This document shows positions 34,791 through 44,150 of a stretch of DNA of 64,000 nucleotides, piece by piece. The DNA is taken from contig JBAWXZ010000007.1 of NCBI GenBank assembly GCA_037143795.1, positions 62,001 through 126,000 on the forward strand, written 5' to 3'. Both the position numbers and the translations under genes were made by a program. The stretch comes from Firm-13 sp037143795. GTDB lineage: Bacteria > Bacillota > Clostridia > Saccharofermentanales > Saccharofermentanaceae. Each line of letters begins with the position of its first letter. Position 1 is the stretch's first letter. The notes below the pieces were generated by a model. It was not told the DNA's origin. It did no database searches and saw only the letters and a list, made by a program, of their open reading frames with translations.

Positions 34791-36491
34791 ATGACCCTTT
34801 CAGAGAAGACTGTCGGTTCACTTGATCACCATCCTCATGAAGCACCCGGTCAGCAGGATTTTTTCCGGACGATGACCTATATCAGCGGGCATCGTCACCC
34901 GGACACCGATTCCATTGTATCCGCTATGGCATATGAAGCACTCAAGGCTAAGCTCGGGGAATCAGCAATAGCCGTACGGCTCGGGGATATCAACCCGGAG
35001 ACCGCCATGGTTTTGAAGCGCTTTAATCTGAGCGCGCCGCCCTCCCTTTCCGATATCCGGACGCAGGTCCGGGATCTGCAGATTGATCATCCGACGCCGG
35101 TTTCACCGGACGCCTCGCTTTGGGAGGCATGGGATCACCTGCAGGAAGAGCAGACGAAATCCCTTCCCGTCGCTGATGTGGAAGGTCATTTCCTGGGGCT
35201 CGTCACGAGCGGCGACATAGCTGTTTTTGACATGCGTCAGATTCAGGAAGCCAGCACTACCGCTACACTCAAAAATCTGATCAGTACGGTGAAAGGGAAG
35301 CATATCTGCGGTCCCGTAACGCCATTTCTGGAAGCACCTATCTTTGTCGCAGGCCTTGACTGCAGCCTTCACAAAGACGGTATCGTCCTTGGGGAGACTG
35401 TCAGTGAAGCGATGATCATACACGCCGACGAAGCGCACGTTCTGTGCCTTGTCGCCTGCAATGTGGACGATCCGGAGGCTTTCCGGCTGTCACTGTCCAG
35501 CCAGGCGCGGGCTGTCTCCCATACTGCGGTCATCTCTTCCCCTTTTAACCTGTACAAGACGCTTCGCCTTCTTACCCTTGCAACCTCGGTGTCCACTATT
35601 ATGCACAGTACCAGTGTAGTCCGGTTCGGACTTCGCGATTATCTGGATGATGTCCGGAATGCGATGCTGTCAAGCCGTTTCCGCAGTTATCCTGTTGTCG
35701 ATGATTACGGTCATGTGGCAGGCCTTATTTCGCGGTTTCATCTGATCCGTCCATCCCGCAAAAGGGTCATCCTTGTCGATCATAACGAGATGGCACAGTC
35801 TTTCCCCGGTCTTGAGCAGGCAGAAATTATCGAGATCATTGACCATCACCGTATCGGCGATGTGACGACGGACGGTCCGATCTATGTCCGGAATGAACCG
35901 GTTGGCTCTACTGCTACGATTATCGCAAGCATGTATTTTGAACGTAATGTATTTATCGACCGTCCGATTGCCGGAATCCTTCTTGCGGCTATTCTTTCTG
36001 ATACTATCTTTTTCAAGTCACCGACATGTACGCCCCGTGACCGCGAAATCGCCCAGAAATTATCCATTCTTTCCGGCGAAAACATAGACATCCTAGCCGA
36101 AGCAATGTTCACTCCGGATGATTCGCTTCTGAAAATGTCAGCCAAAGAGCTTCTCAGTATGGATTTCAAGGTCTTCCGTATGGCCGGCGCCAAAGTCGCC
36201 ATAGCGCAGATCAGTGCGATGGATATTTCTCCGTTCCTTGCGCGCCAGGACGATCTGCTCGCCCAGATGGGTATCGACCGCAAGCTTGAAGACTATGATA
36301 TGGTCATGATGGCTTTGACGGACATCGAAAAAGGAGGCTCCCAGATATTAGTATCCGGAAGCCTCGGTGATGCAATTGTCAGAGCATACGGCGAGGAAGC
36401 AAGGGGCAGGAATTCCTTCTATCTTCCCGGTGTCATGAGCCGCAAAAAGCAGATTGTCCCGCAGCTTTCCATGGTAGTCGGCATCGGTTGA
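34791..36491 (+). CDS. Family II (manganese-dependent) inorganic pyrophosphatase with CBS-DRTGG insert
   Basis: A 566-residue protein with the DHH phosphoesterase motif GHRHPDTDSI (33-42) and a later IDHHRIGD. A regulatory insert (about 100-320) contains CBS halves such as SLPVADVEGHFLGLVTSGDI and SYPVVDDYGHVAGLISR around a DRTGG-like region. The C-terminal DHHA2 domain completes it. Known enzymes of this type are inhibited by AMP/ADP and stimulated by diadenosine polyphosphates. The N-terminus has about 25 extra residues. GGAGG precedes the ATG. Confidence 0.93.
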   Translation: MTLSEKTVGSLDHHPHEAPGQQDFFRTMTYISGHRHPDTDSIVSAMAYEALKAKLGESAIAVRLGDINPETAMVLKRFNLSAPPSLSDIRTQVRDLQIDHPTPVSPDASLWEAWDHLQEEQTKSLPVADVEGHFLGLVTSGDIAVFDMRQIQEASTTATLKNLISTVKGKHICGPVTPFLEAPIFVAGLDCSLHKDGIVLGETVSEAMIIHADEAHVLCLVACNVDDPEAFRLSLSSQARAVSHTAVISSPFNLYKTLRLLTLATSVSTIMHSTSVVRFGLRDYLDDVRNAMLSSRFRSYPVVDDYGHVAGLISRFHLIRPSRKRVILVDHNEMAQSFPGLEQAEIIEIIDHHRIGDVTTDGPIYVRNEPVGSTATIIASMYFERNVFIDRPIAGILLAAILSDTIFFKSPTCTPRDREIAQKLSILSGENIDILAEAMFTPDDSLLKMSAKELLSMDFKVFRMAGAKVAIAQISAMDISPFLARQDDLLAQMGIDRKLEDYDMVMMALTDIEKGGSQILVSGSLGDAIVRAYGEEARGRNSFYLPGVMSRKKQIVPQLSMVVGIG

Positions 36492-36505
36492 CGGCTCATT
36501 TGATG

Positions 36506-37438
36506 TTATTCCTCATGAGGCGCTTTTTGGGCTTCCCTGTTGCTGATGAACATCGCGGAACCGCCGCGGCGCCGGATAAGCCATAAAGTACCGGCCGCTA
36601 AAAGCACCGCCGGAACGATTATCAGTAAAGGATTTACTTCAACTGCGAAACTCTCCGGTAAAAGGACCGACAATGTATTGAGCGTAATATGGAATACTAT
36701 CGTCATCAATAAAGAGCCGTATTTTATATAAACATAGCCCAGCAGAAGCCCCAGGACACCCGCGTACACTCCCTGAAGAAGATTCATATGCAGGATGCCG
36801 AACAGGGCAGCCTGAATCAGCAGGGCGGGAAAAACGCGCATATAACCCAGCAGACGGTTCAGCACGACTCCCCGCATCAGGAACTCCTCTGCGACAGGTG
36901 CGACAATGCCGACGGCAATAACCTGAAGGATTACCGGGCTGCTTCCAAGACCCTTCATTATGGCCTGGTAGTCAGGGAAATACTGTACAATATTAAAACC
37001 GCTGATGAAATACGTGATACCAAAATCAGCAAATACAGCCAGAGCCGCAACTAATACGTAATCCGTGATTTTGAATGCAGAAATGGCAGGCCGCTTTTGT
37101 CCTTTCATCTGACGAAAATACATAAACGCATAAACAGGCAGAACCAGCAGGTCACATGCGAGTGCGAGCGGCAGTGTCTGGCTGATCGCCCATTCCGTCA
37201 GCTGCTGTGACATAGCAAGGGGATCGGATGCCTGGTTTATGACGGGAAGAATTCTGGTGACGAAATAAAACACCGTCATGGCAATGCCGACTGCAATTTG
37301 AATACCCACAAATATCAGAAGGGGATACAGCACGCGCCAGACCATAAACACATGGCCGTGCTTTTTCGGGGCAGCCGCTGCAGATGCCGGTGATATATTG
37401 AGCGGTTCGTTTGGGTTCGTTATTGGGTTTTCGTCCAT
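36506..37438 (-). CDS. CPBP-family intramembrane metalloprotease (downstream copy)
   Basis: A 310-residue membrane protein with about eight helices. The CPBP (CAAX protease / bacteriocin-processing) motifs are visible: glutamate pair and Arg in APVAEEFLMRGVVL, and a histidine in FGILHMNLLQG with another in IVFHITLN. AAGGAGAG precedes the ATG. Its start overlaps the preceding CPBP gene by 19 nt. It converges with the pyrophosphatase gene at 14 nt. Members act as site-2-type proteases or bacteriocin self-immunity proteins. Confidence 0.88.
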   Translation of the reverse strand: MDENPITNPNEPLNISPASAAAAPKKHGHVFMVWRVLYPLLIFVGIQIAVGIAMTVFYFVTRILPVINQASDPLAMSQQLTEWAISQTLPLALACDLLVLPVYAFMYFRQMKGQKRPAISAFKITDYVLVAALAVFADFGITYFISGFNIVQYFPDYQAIMKGLGSSPVILQVIAVGIVAPVAEEFLMRGVVLNRLLGYMRVFPALLIQAALFGILHMNLLQGVYAGVLGLLLGYVYIKYGSLLMTIVFHITLNTLSVLLPESFAVEVNPLLIIVPAVLLAAGTLWLIRRRGGSAMFISNREAQKAPHEE

Positions 37439-38523
37439 TTTTTTGCTCTCCTTTTTTGATGAATAAGTACCAGGATTATTAGAGAGAACACTATCACTCC
37501 GGAAACAATTAATCCGCCTTCGGGTCCGAAATCGCCGCCTGTCAGGATATCACTTCCGGTTTTTATGCTCTCTGTCTGAAAAAGACTCGCCGTGGGTACG
37601 ATGCCGCTCACTTCAAACCCGAACAGATTACCCTGTGCAAAGTTCCATACCGAATGAACGGCACAGACAGTCCATATCTCCTGTGTATATATGGAAAACA
37701 TGGCGAAAAAGACGGCAATCAGTATAAGGTTGATAAAAGCAATAATGGAAAACCCCGAGTTGCCCGTATGCAGGAGTCCAAAAAACAAAGACGTAACGGC
37801 GACTGCAGCCGGCCGGCTGAATTTCGCACTGAGTCTGGGAAGCATATAGCCGCGGGTCATGATTTCTTCAGACGCTCCCTGCGGGATCCACATGAAAATA
37901 TACAGGACAAACAGGGATACCGCAGATGCATCCAGCCCGAATCCGGCAACTCTCGCCTGTCCTGTCACTAAAAGCAGCAGGAAAACGGCAAGCATCATGC
38001 AAAGCCCGATACCAAGGCCGCGCGTATATGAAAAAACCGCCCTTCTTTTATCCCCTGCCTCATGGAACGGAAGTCCCATTGTTTGGGTTGATCTCTTTTC
38101 AATGACGCGGACAATCAGAAGGTAGACGCCGATAATGATCAGATAACCGGCCGTCATGGCAATAAGGAATGGTTTGGTCGACATCACTCCCATTAACATC
38201 TTCATGATGGAATCAAACATGGATGAATCAAAAGTGACCGAACCGGAGGCAGACGGACTGGTAATACCGGTTAATTTATCCATGAACCCGGCCACGGCGT
38301 CCGAACGCAGGTAGAAAACGAAGGCTGCCATATAGGCAATTGACTGAACCGTTGCCACAAGCACAAAAGGCAGAACCAGCTGGCAGGCAAGAAGGCCAAC
38401 CGCCGGCCATGCTTTCTTCGGCTGATAGTTATAAATCAGTTTGCCGCCGGATTGTCCCTTGCCGGGCGTATCCGATACATGCAGGTACGGTGCTTCCGAT
38501 AATGGATTTGTATTTTCGATCAT
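37420..38523 (-). CDS. CPBP-family intramembrane metalloprotease (upstream copy)
   Basis: A 367-residue membrane protein with the signature GASEEIMTRGYMLPRL and a second-motif FFGLLHTGN plus HSVWNFAQG. A longer frame reaches 38661, but AGGTG before the ATG at 38523 and a promoter at 38563-38591 fix the start. The two CPBP copies differ clearly in sequence, so they are not a recent duplication. The substrates are unknown. Confidence 0.86.
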   Translation of the reverse strand: MIENTNPLSEAPYLHVSDTPGKGQSGGKLIYNYQPKKAWPAVGLLACQLVLPFVLVATVQSIAYMAAFVFYLRSDAVAGFMDKLTGITSPSASGSVTFDSSMFDSIMKMLMGVMSTKPFLIAMTAGYLIIIGVYLLIVRVIEKRSTQTMGLPFHEAGDKRRAVFSYTRGLGIGLCMMLAVFLLLLVTGQARVAGFGLDASAVSLFVLYIFMWIPQGASEEIMTRGYMLPRLSAKFSRPAAVAVTSLFFGLLHTGNSGFSIIAFINLILIAVFFAMFSIYTQEIWTVCAVHSVWNFAQGNLFGFEVSGIVPTASLFQTESIKTGSDILTGGDFGPEGGLIVSGVIVFSLIILVLIHQKRRAKKWTKTQ

Positions 38524-38562
38524 GACGATACACCTGTCCTTTTCAGCGGAGTATTTCAGAAA

Positions 38563-38591
38563 AGTATACGTCGGATCCCCATATTTTGCAA
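38563..38591 (-). promoter_or_regulatory. Promoter of the CPBP gene pair
   Basis: TTGCAA (38591-38586) and TATACT (38568-38563) are separated by 17 bp on the minus strand. The promoter lies between the upstream transporter operon and the first CPBP gene, which separates the two transcription units. Confidence 0.6.
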
Positions 38592-38617
38592 AACCGAAAA
38601 AATTCCGCTGCCGCATT

Positions 38618-39358
38618 TTAGATGTATTTCGTCTTATACTCAATAATTTCAAAAAAAGCATCCGCTGCTAGCGCCATAAGTACGGGGATCACAGCTCCCA
38701 GCACCAGTACCTGCCAGCGATTGATGTTGTTGCCGGTGATAATAAGGTCTCCGAGACCGCCGCCGCCTACAAATGCAGCAAGAATAGCCGACCCGATATT
38801 TATCGTAACAGCTGTCCGGATACCTGCAATAATCATGGGAATGGCAAGAGGAATTTCGACCCTGAAGAGGACGCGTCCGGGCTTCATACCCATACCGTTT
38901 GCCGCTTCGATAATCGCAGGGTCGACTTCGTTCATGCCGATCAGAGTATTGTTCAGTACCGGCAGTATCGAATATACCCACAAGGCAATTATCGTCGGCT
39001 TGCTTCCGATACCCAATATCCCGACAGTAAGTGCAATAATCGCAAGTCCCGGAATCGTCTGCCCGATATTCACCAGGCCGATTACACGCGGGACCCATTT
39101 TTTGTATTTGGGTCTTGAAAGAAATATCCCCGTGGGAATTGCAGTCAGGATTGCCAGGCTGCATGAAATAAACACGATATACAGATGCTGCCCCAAAAGC
39201 ACGAAAATTCTATGGTATGTAACCGACCTTGCGACAAGCGAATCCTGCGGGTAGGTAACGACATACCAGCTGAGGCAAATTCCTATTATTGCCAGAAATA
39301 CAATTTTGGCAAATCCTTTCAAATATTCGATACTGTTTTTATTCATTCGATTTTCCAT
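38618..39358 (-). CDS. Quaternary-amine-type ABC transporter permease (OpuCB/OpuCD-like), last gene of the ETF cluster
   Basis: A 246-residue permease with about six helices and the conserved loop EAANGMGMKPGRVLFRVEIP, followed by GIRTAVTINIGSAILAAFVGGGGLGD, diagnostic for the glycine betaine/carnitine/choline permease group. It overlaps the upstream ATPase gene by 20 nt. An alternative start at 39346 is possible. Together with the ATPase, the other permease and the binding protein it makes one importer. Confidence 0.92.
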   Translation of the reverse strand: MENRMNKNSIEYLKGFAKIVFLAIIGICLSWYVVTYPQDSLVARSVTYHRIFVLLGQHLYIVFISCSLAILTAIPTGIFLSRPKYKKWVPRVIGLVNIGQTIPGLAIIALTVGILGIGSKPTIIALWVYSILPVLNNTLIGMNEVDPAIIEAANGMGMKPGRVLFRVEIPLAIPMIIAGIRTAVTINIGSAILAAFVGGGGLGDLIITGNNINRWQVLVLGAVIPVLMALAADAFFEIIEYKTKYI

Positions 39359-40331
39359 ACTGGCTTACCCGTCTCATCATAGTATCGAGCGTTACAACTC
39401 CCCGGATATTACAATCATCATCTTCCACAAAAATATAAGATTCCCCTGTCCGGAACATTTCTGAAAGAGCCGCCTGTGCCGTAGTCTTCATGCCTACCTT
39501 ACCGGCATCGGATAAATTGCCGTTTTTTTGCACACTGCCTTTCATAAATTCATTGACGTCGGTCATAAGGATTCCGCAGGGAATCAGGTTCATAATTTTA
39601 AGTGTGTTCTTTCCGCCGAGAAGCTCCGATACAAAAGGATCGGCAGGGTGCAGCAGGATTTCCATTGATGTTCCGACCTGAACGACGCGGCCCTCTTTGA
39701 GGACTGCAATTCTGTCTCCCATTTTTATTGCTTCATCTATATCGTGTGTGACAAATACAATGGTTTTTTTGATTTTTTCCTGAATTTTCAGGAATTCATC
39801 CTGCAGCTTGGCCCTTGTAATTGTATCAAGCGCGCCAAATGGTTCGTCCATCAGCATTATTTTGGGATTGGCTGCGAGTGCCCGGGCCACGCCGACACGC
39901 TGTTTCTGGCCGCCGCTCAATTCCCTGGGCTTTTTGCTTCTGTACTTATCGGGATTAAGGTCGACAAGATCCAGCAATTCATCGACCCGCGCACGGATTG
40001 CTTCTTTTTTCCAACCCAGTTCATTGGGTACCGTGGCGATATTCTCGGCGACAGTCATATGGGGAAACAATCCGATATCCTGAATGATGTATCCCGTATT
40101 CAGCCTGAGTTCAATCGTGTCAATTTCATTTATATTTTTGCCGTCTATAAAAATCCGACCCGCACTAGGCTCGATCAGCTTATTTATCATCTTCATGGTA
40201 GTCGTTTTGCCGCAGCCCGAAGGTCCGACGAGCATACAAATCTCACCTTCCCTGATATGAAGGTTCAGGTCTATGACTGCGTCCGCTGCTGCTCCGGCAT
40301 ACTTTTTGGAAACATTTTCGAATCTGATCAT
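39339..40331 (-). CDS. Quaternary-amine-type ABC transporter ATPase (OpuCA/ProV-like)
   Basis: A 330-residue ATPase. Walker A GPSGCGKTT, signature ELSGGQKQRVGVARAL, Walker B IMLMDEPFGALD and the switch His in FVTHDIDEA are all present. The C-terminal part (about 250-330) resembles a CBS region, as in OpuCA, and includes the CBS-like YIFVEDDDCNIRGVVTLDTM. AGAGGT precedes the ATG, 10 nt after the permease stop. Confidence 0.93.
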   Translation of the reverse strand: MIRFENVSKKYAGAAADAVIDLNLHIREGEICMLVGPSGCGKTTTMKMINKLIEPSAGRIFIDGKNINEIDTIELRLNTGYIIQDIGLFPHMTVAENIATVPNELGWKKEAIRARVDELLDLVDLNPDKYRSKKPRELSGGQKQRVGVARALAANPKIMLMDEPFGALDTITRAKLQDEFLKIQEKIKKTIVFVTHDIDEAIKMGDRIAVLKEGRVVQVGTSMEILLHPADPFVSELLGGKNTLKIMNLIPCGILMTDVNEFMKGSVQKNGNLSDAGKVGMKTTAQAALSEMFRTGESYIFVEDDDCNIRGVVTLDTMMRRVSQYGKSNE

Positions 40332-40341
40332 TTGTTACCTC

Positions 40342-40962
40342 TTACTTGTTTAGTCTTTTTTGGACGGCATTCAGAATTCTGTCAACAGCAATAGCAAGCA
40401 TGGATATTACTATCGTTCCAGCCAGAATCATTCTGTCATCACTCCTGCTTATTCCCTGAAAAATAAGTTCACCGAGGCCGCCCCCTCCGATATAACTGGC
40501 AATGGCACCGATGCCGATGCCCATTACAACCGCTGTGCGTATTCCTGCCATCATTGCCGGGAATGCCAGCGGGATCTTGATTTTAGTGAGTATTTTCCGC
40601 TCTGTAAGCCCCATTCCCCTTGCTGCCTCAAGTATGGAAGGATTAATATTCATAATCCCCGTATAAACATTCCTGATGATCGGAAGCTGCGTATAAGCAA
40701 CCAGCCCCACAATCGCAGGCTCTTTTCCAAGGCCCAGAACAGGAAGAAGCAAAGAAAAAAGTGCGAGACTCGGGATGGTCATCATGATATTGGCAAAATT
40801 GAGAACAATTCCGGCAACCGGCTTGCTTCGAGTGATAAGTATTCCAACCGTGATGCCAAGGCATATGGAAATAAGCATTGCGATACTTACAATGGCAAGA
40901 TGCTCCGTAGTCAGCTTTATAATCGTCTGCCATCGGGAAACAAAGAAATCGATGAGTTCCAT
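40342..40962 (-). CDS. Quaternary-amine-type ABC transporter permease (OpuCB-like)
   Basis: A 206-residue permease, compact as in OpuCB. The conserved loop EAARGMGLTERKILTKIKIP and GIRTAVVMGIGIGAIASYIGGGGLGE are present. AAGGAGA precedes the ATG, 11 nt after the flavoprotein stop. It is a second, different permease for the same importer, with the one at the end of the operon. Confidence 0.92.
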   Translation of the reverse strand: MELIDFFVSRWQTIIKLTTEHLAIVSIAMLISICLGITVGILITRSKPVAGIVLNFANIMMTIPSLALFSLLLPVLGLGKEPAIVGLVAYTQLPIIRNVYTGIMNINPSILEAARGMGLTERKILTKIKIPLAFPAMMAGIRTAVVMGIGIGAIASYIGGGGLGELIFQGISRSDDRMILAGTIVISMLAIAVDRILNAVQKRLNK

Positions 40963-40973
40963 AAGTCTCCTTC

Positions 40974-42431
40974 TCAGGTAGAATGGGTTGTATTTTGTGC
41001 CTTAAGAAGTGCGACATTTTTGCCTGCAATCCGTCCGAACACAAGGCAGTCGGTGATTGAACAGCTGCCAAGCCGGCTTGCCCCGTGGATTCCACCGGTA
41101 ACTTCGCCCGCTGCAAAAAGTCCGCGAATTATCCCGCCGTCTGAACCAATCACTTCACTGTCGGAATTGATCTTGATTCCACCCATAGTATAATGCACTT
41201 TGGGCCATAAACGAATAGCATAAAACGGCGGATGAGTAATCGGCACGGCATTTTCGATAAACGGTTTACCAAAATAAACATCCTCCCCATTGATGAATGC
41301 CTCATTGAAATCATTCATGGTTTTATCAAGTGCCGGCAACGGGATTTGGTAAAATGACGCAAGCGAAGTAAGCGATTCAAATTTCCTCACCACATTCTTC
41401 CTGAGACAGCGGTCGATATTCCATCCGGACTGTTTAACAGCATGTTCGTCTGCAATGCCGATGCAGGGATGTCCGACCCGGAGGATTTTATCCGACAGGG
41501 ATTTCCGGTCTGAGAGTTCGTTTGCAAACCGGCAGCCGGTCCGGGGATCCACAATGATTCCGTATTGGAATACGATGTATTCCGAAAACTGCGGCCCGTC
41601 GCCATATCCTTTTTCATCGGGAGAAGCCCAGGGTCCCAATTGAATCTGCGATAAGTCAACCGCCGCGGCACCGATATTCATTGCCTCGATGAGCGCCTCC
41701 GAGTTCGCAAACGGTTTGTTGGTTGTGTCGATTGCTTCAGTAAGCCGGGGATCCTGTGCCGACCGGAAAGCGACATCCGCACCAAACCCCCCGGCCGCAA
41801 GTATGACCGCTTTTTTAGCCTCTATCTTTTTCACTGTGCCGCTGTATTTGTTTCTATAATCCCAGTTTTCACGCACGGCTACTCCGCATACCCGCCCCTG
41901 CGGATCTTGGATGAAGTTCTGAAAATACGTACCGCATCTCAATTGGACGCCTGTTTCACCGGCTTTCCGCAGCATGCATTTAATGATTGTCGAACCGGAA
42001 ACATGAAGCGGAGTATAGCATCTGGGAACACTATGCCCGCCAAAGATATCCACACGATCATAATATTCCACGCCCAGGTCTTTGCGAGACCATTCGAAAG
42101 CATCCGCGGCCTGTTCCGCCAGCATTTTTACAAGTGCCGGATCACCGAGCCCCAGCCCTGCGCGCATCATATCGGCATACATACCTTCAGCAGAATCCTT
42201 AATGCCGAACTTTGCCTGAAGCTGTGTTCCCGGAGCTGCTACTCCCCCGTCGCTGATGAAGGAGTTCCCGCCGGCAGCATGCATTTTTTCAAGCACAAGT
42301 ACGCCGGCCCCGCGGCTGCGCGCTTCAATAGCAGCTGCAAGGCCTGCAAATCCGCTGCCAATGATAACAACATCGACAGATTCGTCCCATTTATCAGAAG
42401 GTTCCTTGCTTTTCGGCTGTATCTCTGCCAT
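40974..42431 (-). CDS. Soluble fumarate-reductase-like FAD flavoprotein (2-enoate reductase candidate)
   Basis: A 485-residue flavoprotein of the succinate dehydrogenase/fumarate reductase flavoprotein family. The FAD motif VVIIGSGFAGLAAAIEA lies at 21-37. Counterparts of the fumarate reductase active site are visible: Arg301 in CRFANE, His413 in KVHYTMGG and Arg453 in GASRLGS. There is no signal peptide, heme domain or FMN-binding domain, unlike periplasmic flavocytochrome reductases, so it should work in the cytoplasm with a soluble electron donor such as the ETFs encoded upstream. The gene starts 1 nt after the binding-protein stop, inside the transporter genes. Reduction of an imported enoate is inference. 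Confidence 0.87.
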   Translation of the reverse strand: MAEIQPKSKEPSDKWDESVDVVIIGSGFAGLAAAIEARSRGAGVLVLEKMHAAGGNSFISDGGVAAPGTQLQAKFGIKDSAEGMYADMMRAGLGLGDPALVKMLAEQAADAFEWSRKDLGVEYYDRVDIFGGHSVPRCYTPLHVSGSTIIKCMLRKAGETGVQLRCGTYFQNFIQDPQGRVCGVAVRENWDYRNKYSGTVKKIEAKKAVILAAGGFGADVAFRSAQDPRLTEAIDTTNKPFANSEALIEAMNIGAAAVDLSQIQLGPWASPDEKGYGDGPQFSEYIVFQYGIIVDPRTGCRFANELSDRKSLSDKILRVGHPCIGIADEHAVKQSGWNIDRCLRKNVVRKFESLTSLASFYQIPLPALDKTMNDFNEAFINGEDVYFGKPFIENAVPITHPPFYAIRLWPKVHYTMGGIKINSDSEVIGSDGGIIRGLFAAGEVTGGIHGASRLGSCSITDCLVFGRIAGKNVALLKAQNTTHST

Positions 42432-42432
42432 C

Positions 42433-43344
42433 TCAGATCAGGCCCTCTGCTTTCAGCCAGGCTTTGGCAACAGCAGCGGGTTCCTTCTGTTCAATATCAA
42501 CCTGATAGTTAAGCTGCATAATGGTTGCGGTATCGAGTTTGGCCGATATTTTATTCAGTAGTGCGACAATTTCAGGATGATCCTTGGCAAAGTCAACGCG
42601 AAGATTCGGCGCCGGATTATACGCCGGGAAAAAGCCGAGGTCATCTTCGATATTCATCAGCCCAAATGCCTGTATTCTGCCGTCCGTTGAAAAGCCCATG
42701 CCGATATCTGCCTGGCTCTCCTTTAATGCCTTATAGATAATGGCGTTATCCATGACGACGATATTGTCTTCGCTGATTGCAAATTTATATTTCTCTTCCA
42801 GTCCCGGAAGTCCGTCGGGTCTTGCTGTAAATTCATGGTCGACGGCAAAAAGGAGTTTGGAAGGATTGGCAGCAATATATGCACCGAGGTCACTGAGTGT
42901 CTTAATGCCAAGATCCTGAGCCTGCGCCGAGCGCATCATGATCGTATACGTGTTATTCAGCGGCGCATATTGCAGCCAGTCAATACCATTGGCTGCATCC
43001 TCCGCCTTGACTTTGTCATAGCACTCCTGTGAATCCGAAATCGCATTTTCATGCTGCAGAAGGGAGAGCCATGCTGTTCCCGTATACTCCCAGTAAATAT
43101 CGATATCTTTATCCAGAAGCGCTGTCCGGTTCTTGTTGGAACCGGCGACCCCGGTAACATCCTCAACATTGTAGCCCGCAGACTGAAGTGCAAGGATTGT
43201 GATTTGTCCCAGAAGAAGCTGTTCGGTAAATTCTTTGGAACCCACCTTGATTGTTTCACCTTTTGCTGCACAGCCTGATTGTGTTACCAGAAGTAAACTT
43301 AAGACGATCGCCCCTGCAATACACTTTTTCACAGTCTTCAACAT
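42433..43344 (-). CDS. Quaternary-amine-type substrate-binding lipoprotein (ProX/OpuCC/OsmF-like)
   Basis: A 303-residue binding protein. The signal peptide ends at Cys25 in TQSGCAAK, an acceptable but non-ideal lipobox. The body shows the family pattern IKVGSKEFTEQLLLGQ, YWEYTGTAW and a C-terminal LNKISAKLDTATIMQLNYQVD. OpuCC-like proteins bind glycine betaine, choline or carnitine through aromatic boxes. Here Trp residues in the YWEYTGTAW segment could play that role. GGAGGT lies inside the overlapping end of surE (7 nt overlap). Confidence 0.9.
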   Translation of the reverse strand: MLKTVKKCIAGAIVLSLLLVTQSGCAAKGETIKVGSKEFTEQLLLGQITILALQSAGYNVEDVTGVAGSNKNRTALLDKDIDIYWEYTGTAWLSLLQHENAISDSQECYDKVKAEDAANGIDWLQYAPLNNTYTIMMRSAQAQDLGIKTLSDLGAYIAANPSKLLFAVDHEFTARPDGLPGLEEKYKFAISEDNIVVMDNAIIYKALKESQADIGMGFSTDGRIQAFGLMNIEDDLGFFPAYNPAPNLRVDFAKDHPEIVALLNKISAKLDTATIMQLNYQVDIEQKEPAAVAKAWLKAEGLI

Positions 43345-44150
43345 AATCCTACCTCCTTGTTGTGATTGAATCTCCAGTCGGTTTTTACTGACAAATCCCA
43401 GGTAATCGGCGTGACGGAAATAACTTTGTCATGGAAAATCGCATATATGTCGCTGTCTTTTTCTGCCTTTTGCTGCCATGGATAAGGTTCTGACTGCAGC
43501 TGATACCCTTTCGTCCGGTCTCTTTGGGCCGGTTTTACAAAAACAGCTGAGTTCAGTCTGCTTTGCCGGGTCCATCTCACTTCCGTATGTTCGTCTGCAT
43601 TTTCCGGTACATTTATATTTATTATACTTATTTCACCGGGCAATCCGCTTCCGAGTATTTTGCAGGCGATATCCCGTACGATTTTCCCGGATATTTCCCA
43701 CGAAGCCTCGGCGTATTCCCTGGAATGCTGCAGGGCAATCGGCGTTTCCCTGGAGACGGCGATGGAGGGAACCCCATGGCTGTCTGCTTCAAAGGCGGCG
43801 CCTAATGTACCGCTGCATGTAAGGGAAAGACCTACATTCTCACCGTAGTTTATACCGCTGATACACAGATCCGGTTTCCTCGGTGTTAATTCAAGCATTG
43901 CATATGCTACAGCCTGCGCAGGAGAACCGGTTATTCCGAAAGCTGTGACCGGCTTTCCATTCACGGTCAGAATGATTTCTTCGATGCTTCCTATGTCCTT
44001 CCCGCGCGGAAAGGCCCGCCCCATTGTCGTTTGCTGGAATCTTGGAGCTGCTATCAGTATGTCTCCCAGCTGCTGCACGGCCTCGGCCACGGCAAGAAGC
44101 CCGGGAGAAAATATCCCGTCATCGTTTGTTATAAGAATGAGCGGTCTCAT
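43338..44150 (-). CDS. surE: SurE, 5'/3'-nucleotidase
   Basis: A 270-residue SurE. The metal site ITNDDGIFSPG (7-17), the SGINYGENVGL segment and SGTLGAAFEA are clear. SurE dephosphorylates nucleoside monophosphates and some polyphosphates. It overlaps the upstream etfA by 4 nt (ATGA) and the downstream binding protein by 7 nt, so it is firmly built into this redox/transport operon. Its role there is unexplained. Confidence 0.92.
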   Translation of the reverse strand: MRPLILITNDDGIFSPGLLAVAEAVQQLGDILIAAPRFQQTTMGRAFPRGKDIGSIEEIILTVNGKPVTAFGITGSPAQAVAYAMLELTPRKPDLCISGINYGENVGLSLTCSGTLGAAFEADSHGVPSIAVSRETPIALQHSREYAEASWEISGKIVRDIACKILGSGLPGEISIININVPENADEHTEVRWTRQSRLNSAVFVKPAQRDRTKGYQLQSEPYPWQQKAEKDSDIYAIFHDKVISVTPITWDLSVKTDWRFNHNKEVGLC

